Shown here: in pieces, positions 1 through 11,939 of the stretch
Numbering within the stretch: the stretch's first letter is position 1
Layout of the letters: each line of letters starts with the position of its first letter
Origin: Pectinophora gossypiella
Lineage: Eukaryota > Arthropoda > Insecta > Lepidoptera > Gelechiidae
Assembly: GCF_024362695.1 (NCBI RefSeq)
Contig: NC_065427.1
Coordinates: 124,001 to 188,000 of the forward strand
Direction: 5' to 3'
DNA: 64,000 nucleotides
Position numbers and translations under genes: made by a program
Notes under the pieces: model-generated
What the model saw: the letters and a program-made list of their open reading frames with translations, nothing else
Databases searched by the model: none
Told to the model about the DNA's origin: nothing

Positions 1-1110
1 GTCGCCAAGTAGATAATTGTGGGTACTTAGCGATTTATTTAACTAAGTTACCTATCATACATTTCAATTTGGCGACTGTTGCCGGCGACGTGGCCACAGC
101 ATCCCGGTGAGTTATGGCCCTTACAGTTTTTATGAACAACGTTTTTTTACGAATAAGTACTTACTTTGTATTTATCCATCAGAGGTTTTTCCATCAAATA
201 TCTGCAAGTGACGCTCGTTCGACACATGAAAATAGCAACGTACGAATTGAAAATCAAACTGTTGTTGTTATGACGCCTGTCCGCGTACATATTTGACCAC
301 AACACTTTCCCAAACATTGCACAGAGAAATATTCCTTTGAACAGGCGTTTTGATTGACGTTTTCGAGCTATGTTGACAGAAGGAAATAGATGTGGGGTCA
401 CAGGTTTCATTTATGTTTTGTCGTGTAAATAACCACGATTTTTGTACTAAAAATCTAGTGGGTACTTATATTTTTTCATCTATATCCAAATTAATTTGAA
501 TCAGATTATAATAATTAGGGTCATAATAAGGCACAAAATCTTTTTAAAATTTTGATTTTCCTCATTGTTTAACTTTGTGTCTGGAAATATTGGTCTTAGG
601 AACATGTTAGTCTTTGTTCATTCAACTACGCTCTAAGATGCTAACAGTATGACTAAAATAGCCAGAAAGGCAATACAACTATAAAACTACTTCAACACTA
701 AAGAATAAGTCCTAGACGTCTTGTACTGGTACTGAATAAATTATACACGAAGTTAAGAAAGTAATACAAGATGTGAGAAATCCAAATATTCTTACAATCT
801 CGTTATTTATCGCGGAAATCTCGCGCGAGATATTAAAGCGGAGAGCGTAATAACCTTAGTTAACTCTGGGAAGTTCTACGGCAGTTTACGTAGTGTAGCG
901 TTATTATTATCTACCCGCTGATGCTTCTGTGCTTCACTGGGGGTTAAGGAAAACATTGAATACCTTCAGCTACTTACCATCTCCGTAAGTGAAAACCACG
1001 TAGGTACCTTTTGGAGAAATCACATTCGAATTTAATCCTATGTTACCTAACGACTCCGTATCTGAATTACGAATTATGTTATTTCAATTATGTAGTAGTG
1101 CAAAAGTACC
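1..1110. other. AT-rich non-coding stretch
   Basis: No open frame above about 87 codons, no recognisable protein motif and no repeat shared with the rest of the window was seen. The short frames here have no homology that I recognise and overlap on both strands, as expected by chance in AT-rich DNA. Confidence 0.5.
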
Positions 1111-1114
1111 TATA

Positions 1115-1216
1115 CTTTTATTGTGTTGGTTCGACCATTACAATGGTCTAACTGAAAGCTCGGTGAAGCGTGGTTGCTTAGTACTTGCATCTTGTGCTGG
1201 ATGTACATCTTACTAC
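1115..1216 (+). mobile_element. SINE-1, 5' portion of an old interrupted copy
   Basis: SINE-1 is the commonest repeat of the window; better copies are at 12371-12505, 25655-25815 and 53510-53675. This copy keeps the 'tcgaccattac', 'ggtctaac', 'gaaagctcggtga' and 'ggatgtacat' blocks but is diverged. It stops at 'ttactac', where the family normally continues with 'cccaattggg'. That continuation lies about 220 bases downstream at 1439, because repeat U1 sits in between. Confidence 0.7.
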
Positions 1217-1438
1217 TATCGGCCTACTAGGGTCGATTAATTCATTCGAAACATATTCTCAGACGACACCCTAAGACGAGGTTCGCGCCGAGGCGCCCTG
1301 AAAACTAGGCACCTTCTGGCCTGTTGTTTTAAATTTTGTACCGGGTGAGAGTCCTCCCGTTGAGGGTATAATTAATGCCATTTGCGGCAAATCTATACAG
1401 AAGTAAAATAAGCCACGTGAAAAAAAACCTTTGTCTAG
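1217..1438 (-). repeat. Unclassified interspersed repeat U1, inserted in SINE-1
   Basis: The reverse complement matches 44885-45078 over about 200 bases, including 'tttgccgcaaatggcatta', 'aacaggcc' and 'attaatcgaccctag'. It splits a SINE-1 copy between 'ttactac' and 'caattggg', so it is an insertion younger than that SINE. No coding capacity is seen. The class (SINE or Helitron fragment) is unknown. Confidence 0.65.
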
Positions 1439-1475
1439 CTCAATTGGGAATACAGTCGTGAGCTTATATGTTATT
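1439..1475 (+). mobile_element. SINE-1, 3' portion of the interrupted copy
   Basis: 'caattgggaatacagtcgtg' followed by 'agctta' is the SINE-1 3' end. It continues the half copy at 1115-1216 after removal of U1. Confidence 0.65.
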
Positions 1476-1546
1476 ATAAATAAATACTTATTTACACATA
1501 ATCATCATACGCTGAAATGTGGCTCTACGTATGTAGTAGGTACAAT

Positions 1547-1894
1547 GGTGCTGATTCCAATACACACCATCTAATTTTACACTAATTTGTATTTATAATT
1601 TTCTTATCCGTCATAAAGGAAAGAGACTGGTAATCGACAGGCATAAAATTTATGGAACACAGGTCGTCAATTTTAACAGCAATTATAAAAAACCACCTGA
1701 ATTTTACGTTGGCCAATAACCTGTCAGAATTAAGTTCACATCACACATCAAACGGGTTCCATATCAGCGAGATGTATATTTTAATCGCACGAGCTATTCG
1801 TTCGGGAATCATCCGTCCCTTTCCTTTTCGGCGGATAAGAAAATGACGGGTATAACTTAAAATAAAATTAGGTGTGTCTGTGGAAATCAGTGCT
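1547..1894. mobile_element. MITE-1, full-length copy (about 348 bp)
   Basis: The left end 'ggtgctgattcc' and the right end 'ggaaatcagtgct' are inverted. The inverted arms run on for about 80 bases ('cttatccgtc', 'ggaaagagac' on the left; 'cgtccctttcc', 'ggcggataag' on the right). A second full copy lies at 21107-21462 and partial ones at 11940-12045 and 35818-35925. There is no coding capacity, so it is a non-autonomous DNA element. No clear target duplication is visible at this copy. Confidence 0.75.
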
Positions 1895-2274
1895 AATAAA
1901 TAATTTAATTCACAGCCCTAACAAGAATACAATTTCCAAAATGGCAAGTGTGAATTATGATGTCCTAAGGTGAAGTTTGAAGTAGAATATCTGATAGGAG
2001 TGTGGGGTCATGAAATAGTTGGTGTGACGACGGTCCGACAGCGCCGTCCCACGCGAATATTTAAACGATATTGTAACGCCGGGTACACGCGTGTTATGCC
2101 TAGCTGAATACTTTATTACCTACACTCCATTTATTTAGGAGGGTATCAATTGAATGTTTGATTTGATACGGTGTTTGTGTTCTTTGAGCGTGACTCCGAT
2201 TCCTTAACCGGTTATGTGATTAATAATTTCTCTCGTAGTGACTGTTTTGCGTCTCTCTGACTCGTATATAAACA

Positions 2275-2380
2275 TAAAATAAAGAATTATACTATGTATC
2301 TTGGAACGGTAACTCTCCGCCCCGCGCCAATCCGTGTCGGGCGTGAACTAGATTTACCTCACCCCATCTGGCCCAACAAA
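2275..2380 (+). repeat. Repeat family F copy
   Basis: It shares 'gaacggtaactctc', 'gccccg' and 'gaactagatttacctcaccc' with 62480-62580, and the reverse complement of the same blocks is at 23728-23805. It is an unclassified short interspersed repeat. Confidence 0.6.
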
Positions 2381-2800
2381 ACAAGTAATTCTCAATCCTA
2401 TGAAAACCCGCCATTGCTAGCCGTTTGATGACGTAAGTTTCACCATTAAATTGGTATCTCCAACATTCCATTCTTATTAAAAATTAAACGAATTACTGAC
2501 TAACGTACTTAATTACTATCACTTTTATATAAAAGTTATTAAAACTGTAAGTAAATCTTTTACTAAAAGTTCTAAATTGCCTTGTAAAGTTAATTAAAAA
2601 CATTAGTCGTGGGTAATTTATTTTTTATCGCAATGGAGGGTGAGATGACGTCAGGGCGGCTAACCTTGAAATGTTAGCTGTCACTTTTGAGCATACTTTG
2701 TTTTGTTATACATACCATGCTTTAGTCTAAAGGGATGAGCGCGGTGGGTGTCTGTCTCGCTCGCACTTACGCGGAAAGCGGCACATGGTAGGAATGAGAA

Positions 2801-3234
2801 TCTTATTAATATTATAAATGTGAAAGAAAGTTTGTGAGTATGGATGTTTGGATGTTTGTTACTCTTTCACGGAAAAACTAATGAAACTTTACAATAATGT
2901 AGCTTATTCATCAGAATAACACATAGGCTACTATTTATAAAGATATTGTGTGAATTGTAAAAAATATGACGATAAGTGTCAAGTAAGTAGGAAAAAATCT
3001 ACCATTGGCGAGCAATTCTGGCGTGCGATGAAAAAACCGTTAAAAATATTATGTAATGTATGATATGATGGAAATGTTTATGGTCCTACAAAAAAGCCAG
3101 GCCTATTTATTAGGGCTGTGTTGTGATTGATCTACACACGTTTTTTTTAAATTATTAAATTTAGAGTTCAAAAATCGGAAATTCTTACCGCGGAAACTAA
3201 AATCCACGCGGACGAAGTCGCGGGCGGCCGCTAG
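2801..3234 (+). mobile_element. Non-autonomous Helitron-like element (434 bp)
   Basis: It begins with TC after an A ('A|tcttattaatattataaatg') and ends with CTAG before a T ('gcggccgCTAG|T'), the A|TC...CTRR|T signature of Helitrons. The GC-rich 3' stretch just before the end ('gacgaagtcgcgggcggccg') can form the short hairpin typical of Helitron 3' ends. No Rep/helicase coding sequence is present. Both the 5' 'attataaatgtgaaag' block and the 3' 'gacgaagtcgcgggc' block resemble Helitron-type repeats widespread in Lepidoptera; that comparison is from memory. Confidence 0.65.
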
Positions 3235-5787
3235 TATACCTATACTATTTTTACTATATCAAAAGGCGTTAGGAAGTTTTGGCCAAAAAAAGATTCAAAA
3301 CAGAAACGGTCTCTCCGTTTCTATCTCTTTTTTTTAATCTTTTTCTTCACTCACAAGAAGACCATTTATACCGACATAGAAAGGAGGTTATCAATTTGAC
3401 ACGTATTTATATCGTGAAAATACAGCGTAGTAGCGTGTATACTCCTATCAATGTGGTGACGCCTGTGTACCTAGCATTGAGAGGTAGATATTATTTATTC
3501 CCAAGTTGTGAACTTAATGTAAAATACTAACTTCAACTTATTTGTAAATCTTGTAAAGTGGGCTGTCTACGATTTAATAACGGCTTCTTATCTGCCTCTA
3601 AAATAATATATTTATCTGTAAAGGAAACAAAACAAAACGTCTTCAAACAAAATGTTTCTTCGACTGAAGATAATAACGAGATCGTCCTAAATTACTCGGC
3701 TACGTAAATTGAAAACATTGTTTAGTTCTAAACCCTCTTAGTTGCGAAACAAAAACAAATTGTGCCATCAATAGATCATAATATCATGGGGCTACGTTAT
3801 CCAAATCATGTAATAAAACAGTCAACTTTAGTCTTTAACCCCGCTCAGTAGAGCAACCCCGCCCGGTAACGGTTATAACCGTTATAACGGTTATATTATC
3901 ATGTTAATAGCGCCCTACAGAAGACGGTATTATCTCCACAGACTTACCCTTGGAAGGGTTAATTAATGTACTTCGCGGATCTCGAGCCGTTTTCAATTTT
4001 ACAGCGTTTTGAAATGTCTAAGTGCTTGTTATTCGCGAGGGGTTTTTTAAGGAAGCGCTGTTCGAGTAAAATGTTAAACGAACCATGCCGTCCACTACAC
4101 TGCACTACAGGGCACTACAAAAGATGGCTCGCGACACAAGTGGATGTTAGACTTTACTAGTAATAAAATAACAGTGATGCAGATTTCTCAGAAGTTGTAA
4201 TATATTACACGTACTATTAAAATAGTAAAAGCACAACTCGGGCACTCCATGCAAAAACCTCACCGCACAGTCCGCGCTTTCTCTCCCTCACAGTCCACCG
4301 TCTTACGGCCATTTAAGACTAAGTAAGATCCAGAGTGTACGAGGTTGGCGCCATTACAGTTACCGTTCTACACGTAAAGTAATATTTATTATTCTTTGTT
4401 CTATAGTAAAAAATAGCTTTTACAAACTTATTGATGTTTGATGAATACTGCACCATACGCCAAACGTCACAAATTCAATACGCAACACTTATTTATTTAA
4501 ACCTGTATTGACTCGCCACTCAATTTCCATTTTGACTGTACCAATCGAACGTCAGTGGACGTCTAAACAAAGCAATACGCTCTGAATTTGTTATCGAAAA
4601 TGAATAGCAAATAAATTGGCATGCTGGATGGTCCGATACGTACGTCTTGAAACAATTTATCCGAAGTGAAATAATCCAGAATAGCCGTGCTAATCTCGTT
4701 TCTACTGGTTAGCTCCGCTTTGCTACTCTCGTTAATTTAATTCGACCAACTTGAAGACACCTAACTCTCCTTTCATTCCTAACTGGGTATCTCCTACTTA
4801 ATATTGTCAGCTTATTTCCTTAAGTGTTTTGTTGTTCTCTCTATAATGGATTATAACCCCAGAGACCCTCTTTAAACTTGTGAAAACTCAAATTCACCCG
4901 AAAACAACAACTATTTAAATAAGTTAACTTTAAACACAGTAAATTGGATGAGTATTGTTGTCGGAGTTTAAAATAAATTGTTTACGTGACGCTTCACTGT
5001 AATTGTTCAGTTTATTATTGTTTTCATTATCATTCTATAAACCAAATTGAAGTCCAAAATAGTCCTGCATCCTGTCCACAATATGACTCAAGATTATCTA
5101 CGCATAGATATATAACCGTAGTAACTATTAAGAAATCTGTGTCATAACTATTATTTATGTAGCAAGAACGTGGTGTAGTATAGTAGGTACGCGGAGTGCC
5201 TATCCGGATGATTGAGAGGAGGCCTGTGCGCCGCAGTAACACGTGTACACGTGTTTATATAGGTATAGTTGTAAGCGTAAATCAAATATCAAGAAGAATT
5301 TCATGTACCTAAATAGGATGTCAAAATACGTGGCATAAAAACTGTACAAGTTACCAAGAAAATAAATTGGTAATCCGAACATCGCCCGCATAAAACACAT
5401 CTCGAGTGTTTTCAAATCTAATTGTAAGTGAGGATCCTTTGACAGTGTGCACTCAAAGAACAAAACCTTCGTTCGTTTGATCGCTCGTTGGCAGTCGACG
5501 AGCGTGCGGCGCTCTCTATATTGCCGCGATTATGACGCCATCGACTCATAATGCCCGCTTATTTCCAGAGATGATACACTGAACTCTTATGGTGCGTCTA
5601 TTGAGTAGACTTTTCTTTTTTGTAATGCGATTGTCGTACTGTTAATGGGTTCGCTATAAGGATACTTTAGGAACTCGACGTAATCCCCTCTTCTGGCGTT
5701 TGCAACGATGCCGATGGTTCGTGGAAATAATATTGTGGTTATTATTTGTTTGCAATGAATGTTTAAGAACTACCTGTTTATTATTAT
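3235..5787. other. Non-coding stretch without a recognised gene
   Basis: No coding signal and no shared repeat was recognised. The one local oddity is a short palindromic cluster at 3866-3894 in which GGTTATAACC and its half-sites overlap. Confidence 0.45.
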
Positions 5788-5890
5788 TAGCTTGGACTTT
5801 GCAGACTGATCACCCGATTTTTTGCAAGTAAGATGATCCTTGCATCGGAGGGCACGTCAATAGTACGAGGTTATTAATCTCACACGAGAA
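5788..5890 (+). mobile_element. SINE-2 fragment, diverged
   Basis: 'gactgatcacccgattttt', 'gatccttgcatcggagggca' and 'cgtcaa' match the central part of SINE-2 ('gatccgtgcttcggaaggca', 'cgttaa'). The tRNA-like head and the 3' end are missing or too diverged to see. Confidence 0.45.
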
Positions 5891-5897
5891 AAGATTA

Positions 5898-6085
5898 CTA
5901 TAGCTTACCGCCCGCGACTCCGTCCGCGCGGATTTCAGTTATCGTGCGACAATTTCTTTTCCACCCCTTTTTCATCCCCTTAAGGGAGAATTACGGAGAT
6001 AAAATCTATCATATGTTCTATCTTGGATCTTAAACTATCACCATAACGAAGAGTCGATACAGCGTTTTAAGCGTTTTTGCAACCT
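5898..6085 (-). repeat. Interspersed repeat, Helitron-tail-like
   Basis: 'accgcccgcgactccgtccg', 'catccccttaag' and 'agcgttttaagcg' recur at 59350-59535 in the same orientation and inverted at 59990-60142. The reverse complement of the first block resembles the 3' end of the Helitron at 2801-3234. The class is uncertain. Confidence 0.5.
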
Positions 6086-6149
6086 GGTTGGTATTGTTAT
6101 AAATTTTAGTATTGCAAGTAAAATACCTAGTAAATAATCAGTTCATCTT

Positions 6150-6212
6150 GCGATGGGTGTACCTCGGACTGATCTAATGGGGAACGTAGTCGTGAGCTTA
6201 CGTTAAATGAAA
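6150..6212 (+). mobile_element. SINE-1 3' fragment
   Basis: 'cttgcgatgggtgtacctc' and 'gtagtcgtgagctta' match the last 60 bases of SINE-1. The 5' part is missing. Confidence 0.55.
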
Positions 6213-6584
6213 TACGTGAAAACGATGATAAAGTGAAAAGCGTTAAAACGTTACCACCGTGCCGGTGATCAGGTTAAGGTGAAAGCAAAATTAATGGTGT
6301 TAACGTAGAGATTTTTGGAGTTCGCGAATTAAGGTATTTTCGCACTGCGGTCGCGCGTCGCACGGGGATCGCATCTAACGAAGTCATTTCCGATGTTTCC
6401 CCGTTTTCCTCATTGATACACGATGTGCGCGAGAGAAAGCAATTTCACGGATATTAACATTATAAATACTGCGAATACAGCTTAATGCCGCTGAAAATTC
6501 CAGCGGTAGACGCGATGATACGAAGTGATAAAATTAATTTGGTCGGAAAACCGCTCGCGAACATTTGCTGCGTGTTTAATTTAT

Positions 6585-6860
6585 CAAGGTGGATAAGGGC
6601 CTATGTGGCCTGGTGCTGAGAGCGTTCAGCTCGCGATGTAAAGGTCTAGGGTTCGATACCCGGTTGAGACATATAAAAAAAATATATGTTTGTTTAATCA
6701 AGGCGTTGCAGGCTGAATCACCCGATTATCCGGAAACAATAATTATGTGCCTCGGAAGACGCGTTTTAGTACGTTACTTAAGACTCGTGACATGAGCCAT
6801 GTCAGGGGTCTTTGTTCGTATTTATTAAAAATCAATATTATAAGGTCAGGCACACGGTCA
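6585..6860 (+). mobile_element. SINE-2 copy with tRNA-derived head
   Basis: The first 70 bases look like a degraded tRNA: an A-box-like 'tggtgctgagagcg' and a B-box 'agggttcgataccc'. The body then carries 'acatgagccatgtcagggg' as in the other SINE-2 copies. An RNA polymerase III origin is known for such SINEs. It codes for no protein; the open frames across it are chance. Confidence 0.7.
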
Positions 6861-7407
6861 GGTCAACCACACGAAACAAACACATTCATTACCCTCCTTT
6901 GTGTCACACAGTCCTGCATGTATGGGGACAATAAAGTACTTCATATTATGTGAAGTATTTAAATAGTGATTAATATCTCGTCTATTTCGTGACTATCTTT
7001 AATTTACTATAATAACTTTTCGCGTGTGGCGTATCCACTGTCGCGCTGTACAGCTGATAGAGCTAATTAACTATTACTTAAATGATATCACGGCAAAATA
7101 CTCTAAATTATCAGTTAACTCAACCTAGGTATATACTTACATAATTATTTACTTCTTATGATTATTTGTATATTATTTACGTCATAATCACAACACTACT
7201 ATTCAGTATTATTACTAATGACGCTCTAGTATGATTCGTATTCGTAACAAGACAAATATAGAATACACCCCAGTGCGAAAGAGACATACTAAGAAAATCT
7301 AACTATTCTGATATCTGCTGTCGCCCGCACCATGCGAGAGCGCACATGTATTATAGTGCAAATAAGACCTTGAACTTAATAGAAAAGAGACAATCAAATT
7401 GATTGAG

Positions 7408-7490
7408 CAGTTTTAGCTCAGTTGGAAGAACGCTTGACTCTCACTGTGAGGTCACAGGTTCGAATCCCAACACCTTAACTGTTCACTTTG
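7408..7490 (+). mobile_element. tRNA-like head of SINE-3
   Basis: 'tagctcagttgg' (A box) and 'ggttcgaatcc' (B box) are spaced as in a tRNA. The same head, better preserved, opens the full SINE-3 copy at 41695-42047 on the minus strand. The acceptor arms do not pair well, so this is a SINE head and not a functional tRNA gene. Confidence 0.65.
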
Positions 7491-8194
7491 AGAAACTTTC
7501 CTAGCGAGTAGGTACTACTACGCTGCGTCTATAGCAATATAAATTACCTATCTGTGATATTACAGGCAATCCCAATTCGACTATGTAATGCAATTATAAT
7601 ATAATAAGAATAATATCAAGAAGTATGACAAAAAAGCTTAATATTGGATGATGTAGAGATATCGCTATCTTTGAAGATATTTGTAAACGCTAGAGAGTTG
7701 TCATGAGTGATCAAAGGCACACAAAAGCCATGTCGGAAGATATAATCATAATACGGAAAGGTCGCGTCTAAGCGACGGTTTCAAAAGTCCATTAGCTACC
7801 GGATGACATAAGCGTTGGGAGAGCCGTCGCGTATGTTTCCGCCGAGTGCGCAGATAGCACGCATTGTCAATCAATGGCCTCATAATCGAACCAATTGACT
7901 CACTAGCCGGACGTTTTTAGGGCTTCACGTAGACTTCTTTTGAAGGGAATAAATAATACGATCGGTTCATTTTTCGGTTCAAATGCGCGTGTACGATAAC
8001 GTCAATGTGTAGTGTCTGTGTAAAGCGAGGCTTTTTGTATTAAGTGCGGGGTGTGCCTCTGTCTATTCTTCGGGGATAAGTTCTTCATTACAGATTACAG
8101 TTCTTGATCCAATGAACAATGAATACAATGAACCGTATAGTGACAAGCGACAGAGGACAGAATCACTATGTCGTCTTGCCCGGCGTGATAAGCA

Positions 8195-8345
8195 ATTGAG
8201 GGCTAAAAAGCCACATTGACACAATTCATCTTAAAAAGCAATATTGCTATTTGAGTATTTTATCTATCTATCTATCTATCATTGTTGATATTGTGCACTT
8301 ACTTTTATATGCGTCAATGTCAAGTTTCAACACTTATTTTACACT
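8195..8345 (+). mobile_element. SINE-4 copy with (TATC)n
   Basis: 'gccacattgacacaattcat', 'aaaaagcaatattgctattt' and 'cacttacttttatatgcg' recur at 16985-17100 and in part at 19139-19205. A tract of about six TATC units at 8257-8280 interrupts this copy, a microsatellite grown inside the element. Confidence 0.6.
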
Positions 8346-8374
8346 TATTGCTGTAAATTGTAAATAGAATAGAT

Positions 8375-8480
8375 ACTAAGTTTCCTGCTAACATAGTTTT
8401 TAAGTTTTTTGTCACTAACACGATATGGATTTCGGTCCGAAATAAAAGTTGTTATTATTATTATTATTTCTTTTTATTAA
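8375..8480 (+). mobile_element. Probable LINE 3' tail ending in (TTA)n
   Basis: 'cgatatggatttcggtccga' is followed by 'aataaaa' and a (TTA)n tail. A polyadenylation-like AATAAA followed by a short tandem repeat is usual for 3' ends of Jockey/CR1-type LINEs. No coding sequence precedes it. Confidence 0.4.
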
Positions 8481-8995
8481 GATAAATTGCTTCAATGTAG
8501 CCTTTTTAGAGCCCTAAACGCATTCTAGTACAAAAGATTTTTTATAAATTCAAGAATGACAACCCTACAGAGAAAAGTACTAGCAGTAATGTGTCAAAAT
8601 TCTATGAAGGGAGAGCTGAAGTGGCGTCGTTCCGTAGATAGTCGGCGACCTCGCATAATACGGCGGCTAATCTCAGGTGAACCGGTCTCTATATATACGT
8701 ACATTCCTGACTTTCACTTATATTATGTACGGCTATTGGTTCCCGTCCTCGTTACAATTGGACCAGCGCATACGCGTAACCCGTGTCGCTTTGTCGTAAT
8801 TTGTAACTAAATAATATTATACAGAAGGTCTCGTTCAGTGCAATTAGTGATTATATTTCAACATAGATAAAGTTTTACAAAACTTCAATGCGCGGTACGA
8901 GTTACATCTGTCAAAGTGCTCAAGCCAGTGGTGTGGCATTCAGTAGGTAGCATAGTGATATACCAGTCGAGATTCGATCGATCGATTCTGTTCTA

Positions 8996-9175
8996 TCTAA
9001 TAATAATAATAATAATTTTTATTGCCAAAAAAGTAGGTACAATTCTTTCTTAAAATAGATTAGTCTTGGACACAGGACACAATAGGTATAAGTAATGTGT
9101 ATTAACTTGCGCTTTATTACTTTTGGAGTTCTAAGGCGGTCTTCGAAAGCTATAACAGTATTACAATACAATAAC
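8996..9175 (-). mobile_element. Probable LINE 3' end, reverse orientation
   Basis: On the minus strand this reads '...ggcaataaaaattattattattattag', an AATAAA followed by an (ATT)n tail. The preceding 130 bases look like LINE 3' UTR. No reverse-transcriptase motif is seen, so the copy is strongly 5'-truncated. Confidence 0.45.
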
Positions 9176-10140
9176 CGTTTATTGTACACTGTAAAGATAG
9201 GCTACATAAGCCATCTTCGGGCGCATCAGCGTTGTGCCGACTAGGAGTGGAAGTGGTCGCCATGGCCGAAATCGGTCGGAGAGATCATCATCATTGTACA
9301 CAAAAGAGACACTATATAAACAACTACTTAGAGACAAACAATTGGTAGCATCACGATAAGGAGGGCGAATTATACCTACCCCAAATACTTAGTCAAAAGC
9401 AAACTTAGAGACACTTGAGCACTGTGACCGCTCACCTAGTGTACATATCTGTCTAAGCATATTTCGTTACATAGAGATAAATAAAAATCCATCCTTTTGT
9501 GCTTCAAATATGGAATCTCTACTTCCTATTCAAATCCATTTCAACCCACCTGGAAATATAAATACCTAATATTCTGAGAGGCCACAAAAACGACGTCAGA
9601 ATTAACAAAAAAATAACGTTCCAATTTCGTAAATAAACAATGAAATACGTCCTTCGTACAAGTAGCAGAAAATGTAAAGTAAATAATGTAAGAGGATCAA
9701 AACAAAAAACTGGTCAAGTGTGAGTCGTATTCGCGCATCGAATGTTTTGTACCTAACTAACAAAATACTAACAATTTTATGTTTGTTTTAGTCTAAAGTT
9801 TGCGCATACTTAGGTAAATCACATCCAGTCTAACTATTTAATACAACATAATGCATCATTTGTGAAAACTTCAATTCTTTCCAATAACAATATGACACGA
9901 TAGCTTAGTTAAGATTCAAAACATCAGGTTACAGTAATATATTTAGAACCTAGAGAGGGGTAGTGGTTCAAGCTGTCCGGTACGGATCCCTAAAAATTGT
10001 AGATATTTTATGTTGTCCTCTGTGGGCCGCCGGATAGATGAGCAGAATAATTGATAGTACGCCGCCGGATTGATATCTACTACCCGATTTGTTATTCATT
10101 TAACTTTAGACAAGGAATATTATATTTTTATTGCAGTATT
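9176..10140. other. No gene seen
   Basis: No coding signal is present. Short blocks near 9215-9290 ('cgccatggccgaaatcggtc') are GC-rich compared with the surroundings but match nothing else in the window. Confidence 0.4.
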
Positions 10141-10144
10141 TTAT

Positions 10145-10425
10145 AAAGGCTGTCTGTGGTCGAGAACTGCTAGACTGAAGGCACAGCTTATAACGTAATA
10201 TAAGCTCACGATCCGTGCTTCGGAAGGCACGTTAAGCAGTCGGCCACTTTCACTAGTTATTGATGTAAGTACGTAGTAGTTACATAAGCCATATCAGGGG
10301 TTTTTGACTGCTCAATATTAACCCTGACACCAAGTCTATTGAGATTATTCATTCGCCTCACAACCCACATGAGAGAAGCAGAGATAAGGTAGCTACTTTT
10401 CTGTCGTCAGATGGCGTATCACCGT
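10145..10425 (+). mobile_element. SINE-2 copy
   Basis: 'gatccgtgcttcggaaggca', 'ttgatgtaagtacgtagtag', 'ataagccatatcaggggttt' and 'ccctgacaccaag' are present in the family order. The tRNA head is not recognisable. The 3' part includes 'cctcacaacccacatgagag'. Confidence 0.7.
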
Positions 10426-10688
10426 CTACATCTAGGTACCTTGTTTGTATATCTTATTAATTCAAGGTACTTACTAATGTTCCTAAGATGTTAAATTATA
10501 CCACTGAAGCCTGACTAACGGACGTGGCTGCACGGTTTTTGTCAAGTTTGATATGATTTATGTACGCTGTGTTAGATTTATGTTTTTGCCCACAGCTTGG
10601 GGATTTCCTGTTGTTTCGAATAAAATATTTACCTTGGAGATATTTTAGCTTATATTAAACTGAAGATAGGTAGGTGGTGTGACATGCA

Positions 10689-10719
10689 ATAAAGAAAGAA
10701 AGAAATAAATAAATAAAGG
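10689..10719 (+). repeat. Simple repeat (AAAG)n(AAAT)n
   Basis: About three AAAG units run directly into three AAAT units, a short compound microsatellite. Confidence 0.8.
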
Positions 10720-10877
10720 TAATAAAATAATTACATATTGTATTTGCTAAAGAAAATAGGACTGTTGTCGTTTCGGACAAGTAGTGCCACTCGAGGCATA
10801 CCACAGATAAATCACTCACTACAAAATTTCTTATACCTACCTCGATAACACCCTACTCCGATCGGGGACCGCTGCGT

Positions 10878-10930
10878 GCTATATATATTTCTAAACTCTC
10901 TAGCGTACAGTTCTTATCGCTTCACGTGGT
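10878..10930 (+). promoter_or_regulatory. Candidate TATA-type core promoter
   Basis: TATATATA at about 10880-10887 is followed by 'tacagtt' (initiator-like CAGT at 10908-10911), so the A of CAGT lies about 29 bases after the start of the TATA box, the spacing usual for animal core promoters. CACGTG lies at 10924-10929. No open frame or splice site downstream supports a gene, so this could be chance in AT-rich DNA. Confidence 0.25.
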
Positions 10931-11934
10931 GCGGCCTCACAGTACCGTAAACGGCCCAACGCTGCTCGAACGCTCATAGGTATGGTAGTTGATAAATAAC
11001 ATACGTGACGCAAAGTACATGGAGTGACGGAGCACTGGCGAAAGTACGTCAAAAGGACTATTACATCACTCGCTTACAAACTATCAGAAACTAACTAGAG
11101 TGCCTGTAAGCATTAATGTTTGTAACTGTCTGCCGGATAAGTTCTGGACAGGTCAACCGTATTGGTTAAGCGATAAATAAATAAATTGCATTGGCTCATT
11201 CATTTTTCGCGTCGCGCTCGCGCGCCTATTGCGTACAGCGTGCTGCAAGGCATCTAATCACTTTGCTCCACTTTAAATGTACATATTTTTCAAAGCTTAT
11301 AATATTCACCGATTTCACTAGGTAAAAGTGACATTTCGTGAAGCGGGTTTTTGAAAATAAATTAAAATTTTAGCAACAAAATAGTTTAAGTACTGTAAAT
11401 ACGTACACTATTTTAGAGTAACGCACTCTGAATGGACACAAAGAAAGGGTCAAAATTAATTTAAAAATTGCTTTTTTTTTAATTTTAATCAAATTCGTTT
11501 TAGATAATTAAGTGAGATTTGCCACTTAAGTTTTATACATTATGTAGGGGAAACCATCTATGTAAAAGGTCTTATTATGTAAACAGAAATTATAAGACCG
11601 AAATTCATCGTTTGGAGAGAATGATCCAGGACAAACAATCAGCTTCCGGAGAGACGACAAACAACTTAGACAAACGTTGACTCTCTTCTCTAGAATCATA
11701 AAACGTTTACTTAGCAATACAATTAATTTGGAAACCAGTTGCGAATAGAAATGAAGCGGCGAGAGTTCCCTACAATAACGTCATTTAAATCGGACACAAA
11801 AACGTCTTCGGCGTTAAGCAATAGCGAAAAGGGAAAACGGTTTACAAGGACCGTTGCTACGCCATCGTCGAGGCTTTTTGTTTAGTCTAAAATAAATTAT
11901 AGTTACGTTTTTTTTTTAAATTGACGTGTGTACC
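10931..11934. other. No gene seen
   Basis: There is no long frame and no shared repeat. A CpG-rich spot ('ttcgcgtcgcgctcgcgcgc') sits at about 11206-11226. Confidence 0.4.
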
Positions 11935-11939
11935 ATAAA

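Noticed and set aside
7408..7490. Possible tRNA gene
   Set aside because: A and B boxes are present, but the acceptor arms do not pair and the same sequence heads a SINE family in the window.
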